64,000 nucleotides of DNA from Wuchereria bancrofti (GCA_005281725.1 SSBO01000009.1:7812303-7876302), one strand, 5' to 3'; shown: positions 17,901 through 31,136, numbered from the stretch's first letter. A program made the numbers and translations. The notes: generated by a model not told the origin, from the letters alone.

Positions 17901-20900
17901 ATTTCATATACTTAAATGAGTCTCAGGTTTTCTTGATGAGTTCATTTCTGATAATCTGCTATGTACTACAAAATATTTCGCTTACATCAATATTACTTCC
18001 ACAGATTCCCTGCAACATTTGTCGCAGCACTTCTCGAAAATAGTGGCCTAGCAACAGAAGAGATGGAAAAAATGTTTCGATATTTATATGCTGCACCACA
18101 AGCAAGAATTGGCTCATTCTTCATTGGTAAATCTTTTGAACGATTTGTTCTGCTTTTCGTCTCTTATTTTTTTTAAATTAATTTTGATTATTGCCAAACG
18201 AATTCGTAATTTTGAAATTAATTAGAAATTGGGAATGAAAGGTATGTTATTTGGAAAGATTAAGATTTCAAAAAAAAAAAGAAAAAAAATAAGGGAAAAT
18301 GAAAAATTTAAAACAATAAGAAATAGAAGAAATTTTCATTAGACTGTTTCTCTTGTTTAGGATTATTTTACAATATAAACTCTATTCTCCGCTGTATCAT
18401 CATATTTCTCTTGCACAGCGAGACTAATTGGATACGATACGCTTATCTACTTTTAATAAATGACGTAACGGACGTGAGCATGGATTTAAGTGAATACATG
18501 AATGATTTATATTCCAGGAATCCTTCTTGGCTGGTTACTTTCGATAAAATCAAAACAAACTCATTCAACAATTCAAATAGACATTGCTCGTTTTGCATCT
18601 TTTGCTATGCTCTCTTTTTCGCTTTTCGGTGCAAATTACGCAAACGATTTCACTATATTTTCAATTTTTTACGCTGCCACATTCAGGTTACGAATTAACT
18701 TACGTCAACGAATTCACTATTCCTTTTTTTTTCAGCTTCTTTTAAAAAGATTATCGAACAACCAAATAGTTGAAGAGATGATCCCAATAAATTCATTCCA
18801 ATAAATCCATTTAAAAATTTGAATTGTATAAAAAATTATCTCTGATCTACTGTATCAATAATTGACTTGCATCAATTTGTAACTTCTCATATGTCAGTCA
18901 CAACAACAATAACAAAAATATTTTCCAAAGATTCTTCAAATTTCAGAGTAATTTGGGCATTCGGTTTGGCCTTATTTGTTTGGCTATGTGAACGAGGCCA
19001 CATGCGCATGATTTATTCATTTCTTGCTTGGGACAAATGGATCGTCTTCTCCAGGTTGAATTAGGCAAATAAGGAAATTTCAATTCAACCTCCTTTAATG
19101 ACTAACTTTCATTCAGTTCGTTAAATCTCTATAATAATCAAACTATGCTTAATTTAATAATTTAAATGAAAATTGGAATTGGTACTTTTTCAGATTATCT
19201 TATGGATTTTACTTATCACATGAACCAGTCTTACTCTACTTTATATGGACGCGGCGTTCAGCTATAATAGCACTTTCACCATCCTATTTTATCATTTTTG
19301 CAATAGAAATATCAGTGTTATCTCTGTTTATTGCTTCTCTCATAGCTTTCATCATTGAAGTTAGTTAGCATCTATTCTCAAATATATAAAATTTTCCTAA
19401 TATTTCCATTTGATGTTGATAAGGTTGAATAAAATGAGAATGAATCAGGAGACAAATCACATATTTCATACAAGTAGAGATGATGTTTGATCTGATAAGC
19501 AACGATTCAAATAATAATCAGAAGAATTAATCAATACATTCCCTTAGAGAATTTTTTTTTCAAAGACTAATATTGTTAATTTGTGACCCTTATCTTTGAT
19601 TGTATTAATATGAAATGTGAGCAATCAGAAGTAATCGAAAGGATTGTTGTGATGTTGCAATAAACTTACAGTACAGAATGTTTTATAAGAATTATTCTTT
19701 TCTTTTATTTTTTCAGATTCCACCTTTAATGATTGAACGTAAAATATTTAAAACAATTCGTGCTCGTGCTGTATCAAATGAAGCAAATAATGAAAGAGAA
19801 CAGAAGGATACAGAACAGAAATTCAACGTTCGACTCTATCATCAACGGTTTATCATTATCGAGTCGAAATTTAATAAAAAAAAAAAAAATCTTTGGTGTT
19901 AGGAATAGTACCGAATGAATGAGTGTTAACATTTAAGTATTACTCAGATAACACAATGCAACGCTATCAAATGTTTTCTTCGAATATTGAATTTGGAAAT
20001 AAGGTTTAAGATTGAGTGAGAAAGAAACGAATGAAAAATTTAATGAATGAAAAATCACCTGTACCAACGATACTGAAATCGAAATATATCAATAATACTG
20101 AAACTGAGATGTACCACTAATTTTTTCATATTTTTATTTAGATGTAAGAAAAATTGTCTTATATATATGAACTTTTCAATTTTTGAAGTTATCAAAATTC
20201 TAGGAAGAACGATGAGATTGTCGAGCTTGCCCCAATGATATCACCGATGAATCGAACTAAACAATGGGTTGAGGAGAATCAGGAAGATTTGAAAGTTGCA
20301 TCCACACGATTTCATGATGTAATGATAAGATTTTCAATTTATCAATTTTCATTAAATTGATTTACAACTTTGCTAACATCATTGATGCTCTCATTTTTTC
20401 TTTTCATCACATATTTAACTTCCATTCCGTTTTTTTTTTTTCAGGACAATCGAACTTGTCATCATCGTACTATCAGTTCTGCAACAAATATCTTTCGTAA
20501 AGAAGCCAAGAAAAGTGATGGTAGTGTTGGGAGTGGTGCTCTTTCCACATGCAAAAGTTTCTCGGAGGAATCAACAGACGGAAAACAAATCTTTGGAAGT
20601 ATTTTATTATTATTATAAGTGTTATTTATTATTATTAAATGATAATTATTATTACACTATTATTGTCATCTTTCAAAAATATTTCATAAAGTATGGCAGT
20701 CAATGAAGTAAGTATAGGCTGTTTGATTATTTGTTATGCAAAAATTCTATCGTCATCTGTCTAATATGATTCTTGTTAGATTTAAGAATGCTATTTAACA
20801 TATTTATAAATAAGCTTTTTTTGGGAAAGTTCTTTTCTGAAAACAAATAAAATTTTGAGTTTCAGATTTAATTTTCAATTCAATTGACATCTATTATATA

Positions 20901-22324
20901 CTTCGAATTAAAAGTTAGGAAAATAAAGTGGAAATTTGAATAATTGCATTCTGATCTGAGGAATGATGATTTTTGTTATCTCGAATCTCTTAATCATCTT
21001 TTTACTTTTCTTAGCGCTCTAAAAAATGAATTCAACTTGAAATGAAAAATTATGAGGGGAAAATACTGCAACTGAATGTCCTCCTGTCTTCCTCCAATTT
21101 TTTGTATGCAAACTAAGTACTTTACTGCCGGTGCGTTATTAATTTATAATTTGTGATAAGCATAATTACACTAGAAACTTAAATTCGAATTCTAATTTCA
21201 TCTGTCAAAAAACACTTATTTTTCATTTACTGGACAGATGAGCCATTTTGTACGATGAAATCTCCTACTGTGATGGTATCAAAAACAAAACAACAATTTG
21301 GAAACATCGGTGATGACAATGATGTCATTCATCAAATTAACACAATTATGGAGAAGAAATGCAGTAATGCTCAAAAAGTTGATACATTACTGAAACAGAA
21401 ACAGGAGATACCGATGGAGCAAAATCATGATAAAGAGGTTGGCAATTTTATCTCATTTACCTGTATGAAGTGTTCCTTGCTCCTTCTCAGACATATTCAA
21501 AACTCTGGGAAGATACATCTTACTTATGCAAAACTGCTAAGAAATGAATCTCTCTGCTTCGCACTTCGAAAATGACTTCAATTAAGCCAAAAAAAATTCG
21601 ATTGCAGAAAGTGTCATTCAGGGATCATATTTGCAAAATTAACTGTATTCATTGAAAAATCTCAAATAGCCTTATTCAGATATCACAAATGGAAAATGTA
21701 GGCTTCTCATGGATTGAAGAAGCTAGAAAAAGGCTTGATATGGAACAAAAAACTCATTCTCAAATTCCTTATAATAAAGAAAGGTTAGACTTATGAATTC
21801 TCAAAACAATTCTATTATCAATTTTTGAGAAATGCGAATTAAGAGTTTATTACTTAACAATGCAGGATAATGGTACAACATAGTGGCGTAAACCGACAAA
21901 AACAACATTTAGATATTCATCCCCTTGTAGAACAGACACCGCTATCAAATAAATCATCAAGTTCAACTAATACTGGAGAAACTGTAAGTTTATCACTACT
22001 ATTTATTATTGTTTATTATTATTATTTACTACCATTATTATTAATTATTATTACTGTTATTATTATTATCATTATTATAACATATTAATTTTTAACCTAT
22101 ATAATTTTACATTGCTTCTTCACAAGTCTTCCTATATTATTTACAAAATTGTTTATTTACTTATTACAAACATCTTGTCACTGATTCTTGCAGTGATGCT
22201 TACTTTCAAGATTTTTTCTCATTTTCTCAGACTTGATAAATAAGTTTGCTTTCTTCTTTTTGATTTATAGATTATCCATGTAATCAATGGAAATCGGAAA
22301 AGTCCGAATGAATCATACTTGTAG
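11927..22324 (+). CDS. NRF-6/NDG-4-like acyltransferase-3 membrane protein
   Basis: These multi-pass proteins are linked in C. elegans to lipid/yolk transport and drug uptake in gut and hypodermis. My 23-exon model gives about 1161 residues with all phases closing. Exons: 11927-12005, 12344-12502, 12885-12980, 13321-13443, 13585-14007, 14163-14326, 14401-14506, 15304-15503, 15800-15901, 16273-16624, 16972-17096, 17553-17668, 18005-18126, 18518-18686, 18947-19054, 19194-19359, 19717-19847, 20204-20318, 20445-20598, 21238-21437, 21680-21783, 21866-21983, 22271-22324. A signal peptide is followed by the NRF domain (ILDAWGRPSAGI, FFWLGAYDQC, CLPVRCNE). A transmembrane helix (WTVLAVLAFLGLLVLSG) comes next. 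The acyltransferase-3 domain starts at LNSLYGIRVLSAFW (about residue 462) with VVIGHTHLFSLEY, and ends near residue 870. The last 290 residues are a polar tail. The exon 1 donor could instead lie 6 bases further on, and the 3' end may be alternative. Confidence 0.9.
20601..20667. repeat. (TTA)n-rich microsatellite in intron
   Basis: Runs of ttattatta lie directly after the donor of NRF-like exon 19 (20598). It is an imperfect trinucleotide tract. Confidence 0.8.
22001..22080. repeat. (TTA)n microsatellite in intron
   Basis: Imperfect (att/tta) trinucleotide repeat in the intron between NRF-like exons 22 and 23. It makes a long hydrophobic-looking open frame that is not coding. Confidence 0.85.
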
Positions 22325-23587
22325 ATATGCAAATTAAAAATGACGCACAGATTGAAGTGATTGATTAATTCATTAAAATTGAATAAAAATTGCAAAAAAC
22401 TTGTGAATTATGTAAAGTTTTTGCATTCATTTCTAACAACAAAGTTTTTGAATGAGCAAACTTACTGTCAAAACTTACTGAATGAGCAAACTCAACAGTT
22501 AAAATTCAGCATCAATAAGTCTAATTACTCACAAATGATCTCTCCTCAACTGTGAATCTAACCTATTCACTGTGCTTTTCTTACAAAACTAATACAAAAA
22601 ATTCCGTTTCATATTAAATTTATTAGATTTCTCGCGAAAAAAGTTTTTGAGGAAATTATTTTCTTATAAACTTTCTGTTTGGTAACTTTTTATTTTTAGA
22701 GATAAGTTGGTAAATCACAAGCATAAAATTCATGACATTCAACAAGTCATTCATCAATATTAATAGTGTTAATGAAAATATTAATAGATGATAATTGATG
22801 TTAAACATAGCTTACAACTTCGAGAATACCATATGGATAAAGAACAAAAAAACTAAAGAACATTGTTTGTTTTTTTGAGACTTTGCAAAGATTTCATCGA
22901 ATCCTACTCGAAAGATTTAAACAATCAACCGAAGGATTATTTCATTCTAACATTTTAAAAATCTCTCAAATTTTTATAGACTTTTCACCAGAACATTAAA
23001 TCATACATTTAATAGTTAAATAGTAGAATATAATCCATCGTCTTCTTTAAAATATTTCCCTTTGGTTGTGAGATCACTTATCAATATTAGTCTTTTCTCA
23101 TTAAAATGTGATTGATAACTAACAGTAGTACTTTCCTTTCTCAAACAACCTGATATTATCGCTATCGATAGAAGAACTGTATCGGCAACAATCATTTCTC
23201 AATGATTTCGAAATACTGGGAACTCTTATTCCAATATTAACGTCCAGTTTACCTCAGCTTCGGAATTTTGAACAGTTTGAACAGTTCCCTACCTTGAAGA
23301 ATCATAATTGAGCAGTAGGAAGTACCCACACGAATACCAGTAATACCATTTATCATAGTACATAACCGATATCTATGAGGAAGATTTTCATTTCGCTGAT
23401 GATATTTCATTTTATTCCTTAAATAATTTGATTAATAACATTATCAGCTGATTTATTAAGCTCGAAGACTGAATGCATTGAGGATTAATACTGAGTATTT
23501 GATAATGCTGTATCACTGAAGCTTGATAACGAATGAAAGAAGAGAGAACAATTTTGAAATAGTGAAATACTCAAAAAGATCAGAAAA
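22325..23587. other. Convergent region with coding-like blocks on + strand
   Basis: This lies between the last exon of the NRF-like gene (+) and the ACTMAP-like gene (-). Several short blocks on the plus strand read like protein after AG acceptors. They are 22700-22763 (DKLVNHKHKIHDIQQVIHQY then stop), a block near 22811 (LQLREYHMDKEQKN), one near 22890 (FHRILLERFKQSTEGLFHSN) and 23171-23311 (ELYRQQSFLNDFEILGTLIP onward). They could be extra or alternative 3' exons of the NRF-like gene, or remains of another gene. I do not assign a function. Confidence 0.35.
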
Positions 23588-24653
23588 CTAGGAAATAGTA
23601 CTAAAAGCAGTGGTATCACGATGACAACGAACAACAAGACAACGATTTCGAAGTGTTGAAAGGTCACTTGACGGTATCACATAATCCATCACTTTCGTTG
23701 ATGCTTCATGTAGATTAAAATTACTAGCAACGAGCTGTGAATAATTCCAAAGGGCTACATGACGACTTTTGCCATGAACACAAAATACGTGCGTAGCTTT
23801 TGAACAATTATGAGCAACTGCCTCATTCCATATCACCGTTTCCAATTCTTTTATAGGACAGAGAAATCCTACCTGAAAAAAGAAACTGAAATATAGAAAA
23901 AACTAGTGTTAAGAAAAGTTTCATATGTTCTTTCGTTCTTACTTAAATCCTTTGAGCTTCTTTTTCAATCTTTAAAAAAAAAAAAAAAAAAAAACTAACA
24001 ATAAGGCACCAATGAGCACTACGTCCTCCTCGATTGCTTGGTTGATGATTCTTGCCACAATCATATGGTATTAACAGTACTGCATTTTCTTGAACCAGTT
24101 GCTCCATTTGAGCTGTAGATGGAACATTCTCAACTGCTACATCTAACATTGGCCACAACGAAACCGCAACATCAGCTAACCAATCAGCTAGAATAAGTGC
24201 AAAACAAAACACATTTGCTTTACATTTCCTTATCGTTGATCTAAGAAAAAACAAGAAAGACGACGAGTGGAAAAATAAGACAGTTTGGATCTTTCAAACT
24301 GACAAGATTTGATAACTGATTTCACCAATTAATAAACTTAGTATTTTTTGACTGAAAATTGCTCAGAAATACACTTTGAAAATATTGGAACACTGTTCAA
24401 AACAAATATTATACTGCTTACAGTGTTATCAATAAACAATTTAAATAATATGACAAATGCATCTAAAAACGAGCATATTAAGCATACCGGAAAACATTTC
24501 CCCGTGATTTGTGTATCCTTTCTGCTTAGCATATTGGAAGATTTCATCTACATTTCGGATCGGAAGACCGTATGCCTGAGCGACCATTTGCACAGCAACG
24601 AGACCACATCTAAACTTTTCCGAGCTGTGATACTCTAATTCACTATTTTCCAT
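23588..24653 (-). CDS. ACTMAP-like actin maturation protease (C19orf54 family)
   Basis: The human protein is a cysteine protease that trims the acetylated N-terminus of actin. Three exons on the minus strand (24488-24653, 24000-24187, 23588-23872) give 212 residues with closing phases. The likely catalytic cysteine is residue 16 in FRCGLVAVQM. Next come QKGYTNHGEMFS (human GYTAQGEMFS), the block VLLIPYDCGKNHQPSNRGGR with SAHWCLI supplying the histidine, and HVFCVHGKSRHVALWNYSQL, matching the human KQGKSWHYQLWDYDQ region. The C-terminus (MDYVIPSSDLSTLRNRCLVV) also fits. The protein lacks the proline-rich N-terminal extension of mammals. The start is the first ATG of the open exon; a further upstream exon cannot be excluded. 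It lies 467 bases downstream of the next minus-strand gene. Confidence 0.88.
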
Positions 24654-25120
24654 TATTTCATAGTATTACTTTAAAAGAAACTGGCAAATTGCTTCAGATG
24701 CTAAAAAAGAACCAGTTAAAGCTGAAAGATGATCAAGGCAAATTGATTTAAGATGTCCTCTTTATTTGAAATAATCTTTTACCTTTACTGAATATTCCTC
24801 CTATATATATTATGTGTTATTAATTAGAAAATCTTGAGAAATTTCATGAAAAGAAACCGAAAAGCTACAGAAACATAGGAATAATAATAGGCGGAAGCAT
24901 TTAGGATAGGAGAAGTTATTCCAAACAAATCAGGAAGTGCTTTACCTAATTTCTTGATATTGATATGAAGGAGACACAACAAACAGACAGTGATTAACAG
25001 ATAGATAAAATAAGATAGTCTGGTTTATTCCTTTAAGCATTTATTTCTTAGACGTATTTCTCGATAATGTTTGGTGTGCACAGCCTCTGAATTTTACAGA
25101 ACAAAACCACGAGATGAAGC

Positions 25121-25808
25121 TTACTGAGGTCCATTCTGCAGTATTGGTTCCACATTTCTAACAAACGCTACAGCTCCTCGACTTTCCATATTTTCGAGAC
25201 AATCATTCAGCACCGAAAGAATTCGTCGCCGTGCCAGCGGTGACAAAGTCGGCAGTATAGTCACCTTAACCATGAAGAACTGTCCAAAATAAAACAGAAT
25301 TCCATACTTTTTGGGTGCTATTTCGCTTCGTCCATGATAATTTCGCATCTTATTGCTCATAAAATTTCGTTTCAATCTCTGCTTCAGATTTAAATCAACT
25401 ATGTAAAAAGTGATGTCATAAATATCGCCTTCAACATTTTATTGAATGCTTCTGTATCATTGAATATCTTTACCAAGGAGGGAAATCGCACTGCGATATG
25501 TATGCAGTTAAATCAGCATACGTCTCGACTGTCTTAATAATACTACTATTGGTCAGAACAAGATAACCGATAATTCGATCTTAAACTTACCATCCGTAAG
25601 CAGTTGCACCAAGAAACCGTAAGACTTAGAATACAATGAATTCAACAGCAATGCCACGTCCACGTCCGTGCAATCACTCCAGCGTGGCACATAAACTACA
25701 TCACGCCATCCATTGCATGCTGAATCCTCACTAACTCTGTAGTGAATCTCACCGTGGAACTTCCTGTAAATGATTTCGAGTCGCGAGAACAATTCGAAGG
25801 TATTTTTC
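25121..25808 (-). CDS. Unassigned protein, possibly diverged ATG101 (partial 5')
   Basis: Two exons are clear on the minus strand: 25591-25808 (starting in mid-codon) and 25121-25398 ending in TAA. They are joined by a gtaagt donor and in-phase acceptor, for about 165 residues. The first exon has FELFSRLEIIYRKFHGEIHY then DVVYVPRWSDCTDVDVALLL. The second has YFGQFFMVKVTILPTL and FVRNVEPILQNGPQ. The order resembles ATG101, the HORMA-domain partner of ATG13 in the ULK1 autophagy complex: LLHR..GKFHYK, a YVR..S strand, W-VKV and a RDVQPYL motif near the end. Similarity is weak and the characteristic WF finger is not evident, so the family call is tentative. At least one short 5' exon must lie between 25809 and 26494; I could not find it. 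Confidence 0.5.
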
Positions 25809-26494
25809 CTGCCAAGATGAGGGATAAGGATTGTAACTCACTGTAATTTAACCTAAATTAATTAGTACTAGTATTACTTATATTATTAATTAGTATTACT
25901 AATCTACTGCTCCATTCGGGGACAAACATTTCTTCGTGTCTTTCCCTCTTTTCCCTCCTTCTTCCTACTAAATAAGTAAAGCGATGAAATCACCATGCTT
26001 TACATGCTAGTATGCACAAAAGTACAGAATTGAGCTTGGTTTCATCAATATTTTCACTTCTAAGCTAATACTCCTTGGTACATATTTCGCTTAGTGATAG
26101 CACTTCACAATGAAAAAGCTATCAGAATCAAAAAAGTTTTACATGGTTTATCGTAATTTAGGACCGGCAGTATTGTTAATGGTAACCCACCATTTGTGGA
26201 TCTGAACCAACGCATTTTTAGGTTTTACAGGTATTGTACAACAATTACCCAATTACAAACAACTATGAAATACTTTAACACATAAGGAGCAGAGCGACAT
26301 GGCAGTCCATGCGAATAAGTGGTGAAATTTCTATTGATTACAACACATTGATTGTATGACAACGTGATGAAACCAAGATTACTGAAAACATTTATTCCTT
26401 GCATTTTCAACCCCTGAATATTTCACCATTTGTATGTGTAACGTAAAAGCATACTCATAAACAAACAAACATGGGCAAATCATTAAGTCAACTG

Positions 26495-29400
26495 CTATGA
26501 AAAACCAAATAAACTGCTCGCATATGCCATCGGCCTTACCTGAAAATAGTTCATTTATGGTCAAACTGTCCTATAACTTTGCAAAGTACAAAACTGTTTG
26601 CTTAAACCATGATCAATATTCAAAAAGACTCAACCATATACTTTAGTGTAGTAGAGAGTGGCAAATGACAGATAACATTTGATGACTTCTAAAAATGCAA
26701 AGCAGACTGACAATTGACATTTTTTGGTTAGTCAAGGTTTAAAAGTGGGAATGAATGCTTTAAAAAGGTCATAAAAAACAACAAGAATTGCAAGCTAAAA
26801 CTTCAAAAGAGATGAGTAATCAATTAACAAGTTACGGACAACTAAGCTACAAATTTGCGGCACGCTGAATCTTAAACTGCTTCCACTAATTTGGTTTGTA
26901 CGGTTAATTCAAAAATGATTCAGGTTCATGGTAATTAAAAAACTTTACCGATCTAAAATAGTTAAAAACAAATCTAAAAATACTCACTGAAGGATGATCC
27001 ACTGCAGTGAAGGAAGTAAAACGTGGTGTTAAATTATCACCTCTTATTGTTATAAATGCTCCTTTATTACCCATTGTGTCACTGAAAAAATTAAGATGAA
27101 AAAGCTAGATTTTATCTTGATTAGGAAACAGAAGTTTGAATGCAAAAAATACACCTAAATTTAATAAGAATGACTAAAAGCAACCAAAAAAATACCAGTA
27201 ATTTGGAGCACTGAATACGGTTATACACTTGCCATCGTGGTGAACTTCATATCCCTCTGGTTTGACTTCATGACTTCTATAAAAAAAATAAAATCTCGAA
27301 AAATAAAAAAAAAATGCAAGAAATAGCAGTAAAATGCAATGATAAAGACATACATGAAATATCTCGAAACTTCAATCAGATATCCATAAACATATCGTAG
27401 ATCATTAGAATATGCAAAAGTGATACCTTACAACATAGTCGAGACCATTTGCCTCACAAAACTTATGTGTTACATTAGGACCAAACTGACAACCAACTCC
27501 ACGCTTTGATGCTGACCTACCGTCCATATCTTGGGGATCAGACCATAATAAATCACACATTATACCTGAAATAATCAACCAGCTAAACTAAAAATTCAAA
27601 CTAAAAATTCATTTTCTGTATATTCCTTGATCTCAAAACTCAAAATTTCTCCAACATTTCCAAAACATAATCCTTAAAAAAAATTCGGAGATATTTTGAT
27701 GACTATAATGACATAAAAAAGCATGATAATTCAAAAATTGTTGGAAAACTAACCGTCATCCGGTGGTTGACGAACCCGATTTGTCTTTTTTATATCATTC
27801 ATGGTGACGTCGTCATCTTTGAATAAACCTCCATGGCAAACCTGAATTTAATTCAAACACCAGCCAATAGAAGTAGAGAAAAAATAAAAATATCTGTGAA
27901 AATCAGGAACAAACTTACAGGAAGTACAGTACCTCATCTTTTTCTTACATATAAAATCATATTCCTTAACCATACAATTATTGTTGTACTATTAAGTAGT
28001 AAAACGGTTGAAAATATTTTGCCACAAGGAAAAAGTATGTAAACACCTAACTCTTAATAAGTTTTAAAATTACTATGATAAGAATGGAGAGTCCAAATCT
28101 CCTTAGCAAATATTACTGAAGTAATTATTTTTGCGATAACTGAGATGCAAATACAGGGAAATGAGAGGAATAAAGAGTTATTCAAATACATCAAAAATGG
28201 TTCAGTATTTCAACTCAGGAAAAGCTAGCGTTTTGATTATCAACAAAACAAGACTATGCAATTAGATCCAACGAAATATATCAAAATTTTTAGAGGGAAG
28301 AATTTAAAGTCAATTCCTGAAATTCGATCAGAAATCACTTACAAATATTTTATTATTGATTAAGTGACAAAGCGGTAAATAATCAAAAATCTCCGTAAAA
28401 AAATCTGCCATTTGAGCTGTATACTTGCTTTTCACTTCACCCTCAAAACCATACATCTTGTTCATTACGTCACTTTCGTGATTACCTACAAAAGTTATGT
28501 CTGCAATAGAAGCTATAACCGTGATAAAAGTTACAAAAACTTCTGGTTTTAGATTTCACACTTCGTCAGAACTACTTTAATTAAAACGGTACTGATTGCA
28601 TTTTGATTGTATTTCAACTAAGTTTTTTTTAGCAAAGACTTTCTGCTACATCAAAAGAATTTTAATAAAATATAGCAAACCTCGTGACATGAAAAAGTGC
28701 TCAGGGTATAAAAGTTTAAATCCAAACAAAGTAAATATCGTTTCAACTGAGAATGAGCCGCGATCAACAAAATCACCATTGAAAAGCTAAAAAAATTATG
28801 CTAAACATAATTTTGGTTTTTCCTGAAATCAAATTAATAGTTTAATTCAAATGTAAAACCTACGTATGGATTAGTTTCTGAAGGCAATCCATTTAAAACA
28901 AATATATTGCATAGATCATAGAATTGTCCATGAATATCACCACAAATTGTAAATTTCTTTTCCGGTGGTACTGTGATTTCAACTAGTGTTGGTAATTCAC
29001 CAAACAATCGCCTAATTGCAAGAAGTATCTGGAAAACAGAAATTACATGCTAAAACAACAAAACATTTATGATTTATGAAAAATATGCCTGATATTATGG
29101 AATGAAAAAGCAAAAAAATATATCTTAAACAAAATTTAAAGAGAAAAGCATGCTAGTTTTGAGAGTGAATGAAGCAAATATGTCTTGGCCAAAATTTCGA
29201 AAAAAAAGTCTGCATATTCCAAATAGGAATTAATGTGTCAAATAGGAACTAAAAGACTCTAGTGGGCAAATTCTAACAGCACAAATCCTGAACAGATTTA
29301 AAGAAAACTATTTAATAAAATCAAAAATGAACAAATTGAAAAATATGAAAATCGAAATTCATACAAAAAACGCTTATTGAAGAAAACGAAACCTTATAAG

Positions 29401-31136
29401 CGTATTTTCTGTGTAGTTTCTTTTCTGCTTTAAACGTTTCGATCAATTCTTTCATAAATTCTAACGTGATATCATTTTCGAGAACGGGCCCGTCATATGT
29501 TGCTTCCACTTCTGAAAAGAAATGAATTCGTGTTTCTTTAACATGTTTTAAAACTTCTAAATTTGGTTGAACTATCTGATCCTATTATGTTTAAACTATT
29601 CCACAACAGCCTTCGACTTCGTGCAGTTAAGTCAATTCTTGCATTTTTAAAAATCACTTAAATAGAGGAAAAAAGAAGGAAAACTATAACCAATGGTATC
29701 AACATTTATAGATTCCGCAATGCTGCGCTTATCATGATCCACCGATATTGCTTTTTCAAATGCTATCTTTCGCATAAGTTTTTGGCATTCATCATATTTC
29801 TGTTTAGCATCAATATTATTCGGTACTGCTTTACGCACCTGCAATGCAATGATCACTCAAAATAATACAGAACTGTTTCTATTCATATTATCCAGATAAG
29901 ATCAACATCAACCTTTGTTATTGACATTTCATACTTCTTCATCATAAAAAATTCCATTGCCGTTTATAACTGTTTTTGGTTTCAGTTAAAATGAGACGAA
30001 AACAACAGCAAATAAGAGAAGTACCGAAGAAGAGTGAGGTGAAGCAAGATGGTTAGCACCCATTTTTTCCATTTCCTAATCTGTACCTTGAATCTATTCA
30101 GAAACATTTACATAATTTTTATCTAAAAACATAAAACCATGAATTTTTATCTAAAAATATAGACCATTACTAGTGCAAAAGTTTCTAAAAGCAGAAGTTA
30201 CTCAGCTAGTACTTTTTTTTTTATTTTCATAAAAGCTTTTCTAATTAGCACTCTATCTATACAGGATTATTTCCACTCATAAATCCATTATCACAAACAT
30301 TAGTGAACTAATAAATAAATCGCTTTACTAGCTACAGACGGTTATGATTAATTCACGTGAAAAATTATATAGTTTAACCCAGTCGAAAAATTAAAGAAGC
30401 AAATTTCATATTAGTGAAGTCAACTAATCCTTCGCTATAAATCATCCACACTTCATGGGTCACACACACTCTTCACTGTTAGTACCATGATACGAGATGA
30501 AAATCAAATTTTTGACGATAGGAAAATACCGTATCATAATCCTTTAGAGCAAGTTTTAATTTTCCTAAAGCCATATAGGCTGTCGCACGCCTATAATAAC
30601 CCTTCGAGTAACCAGGATCTAATTTCAAGGCCATATTTGCATCCTCTAGTGCACTGCCATATAATTCTTTCTTCAAATAAGCCATGCTCCGATTGCCATA
30701 AAACAACGCTTGCTGATCATCCAGTTCGATTGCTTTTGTATACAGCTCAATTGCAATCTCGTATGCCTGGTCTGTAATGATAGCATTGATCAAATGTACT
30801 GATAAAGAAGAGAATTTTATTTAAGATTACTCACTACTTACTGCATTCATTCATGTATAGTTTAATGTTAATATCATATCTAACTACTTTTGATGTTACT
30901 CAATTATTATCACATAGTACGTAAAATCACGCTAAACATAATCTAAAAAACTAAAAAAAAAAACTACCACAGGTTACATGCATTCTTCTCATATGATTCG
31001 AATTAAAAAAAAAAAAAAACAAATTACCGTGAAAAAACTGATTAGCTTCATCCTTAATTTTCAAAGCTCGTTGGGCCAAATCCGTTATTCCATCGACATT
31101 TTCCAAGATGGTGGAGACAATATGTTCAGACATCAT
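26495..31136 (-). CDS. pph-5: Serine/threonine protein phosphatase 5 (TPR + PPP domain)
   Basis: PP5 is an Hsp90-associated phosphatase autoinhibited by its N-terminal TPR domain. Twelve exons on the minus strand have closing phases: 31028-31136, 30530-30771, 29691-29838, 29393-29511, 28864-29028, 28681-28786, 28343-28485, 27754-27841, 27427-27565, 27196-27276, 26988-27081 and 26495-26539. The protein is 492 residues (human 499). TPR repeats span about residues 24-140 ([39 protein letters not shown]). A linker ([20 protein letters not shown]) follows. The catalytic domain has [51 protein letters not shown] and SAPNYCD, so the metal ligands are intact. It ends [14 protein letters not shown], matching the family's MAYANSLL tail. 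Two tandem ATGs are possible starts; I took the upstream one. Confidence 0.97.
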
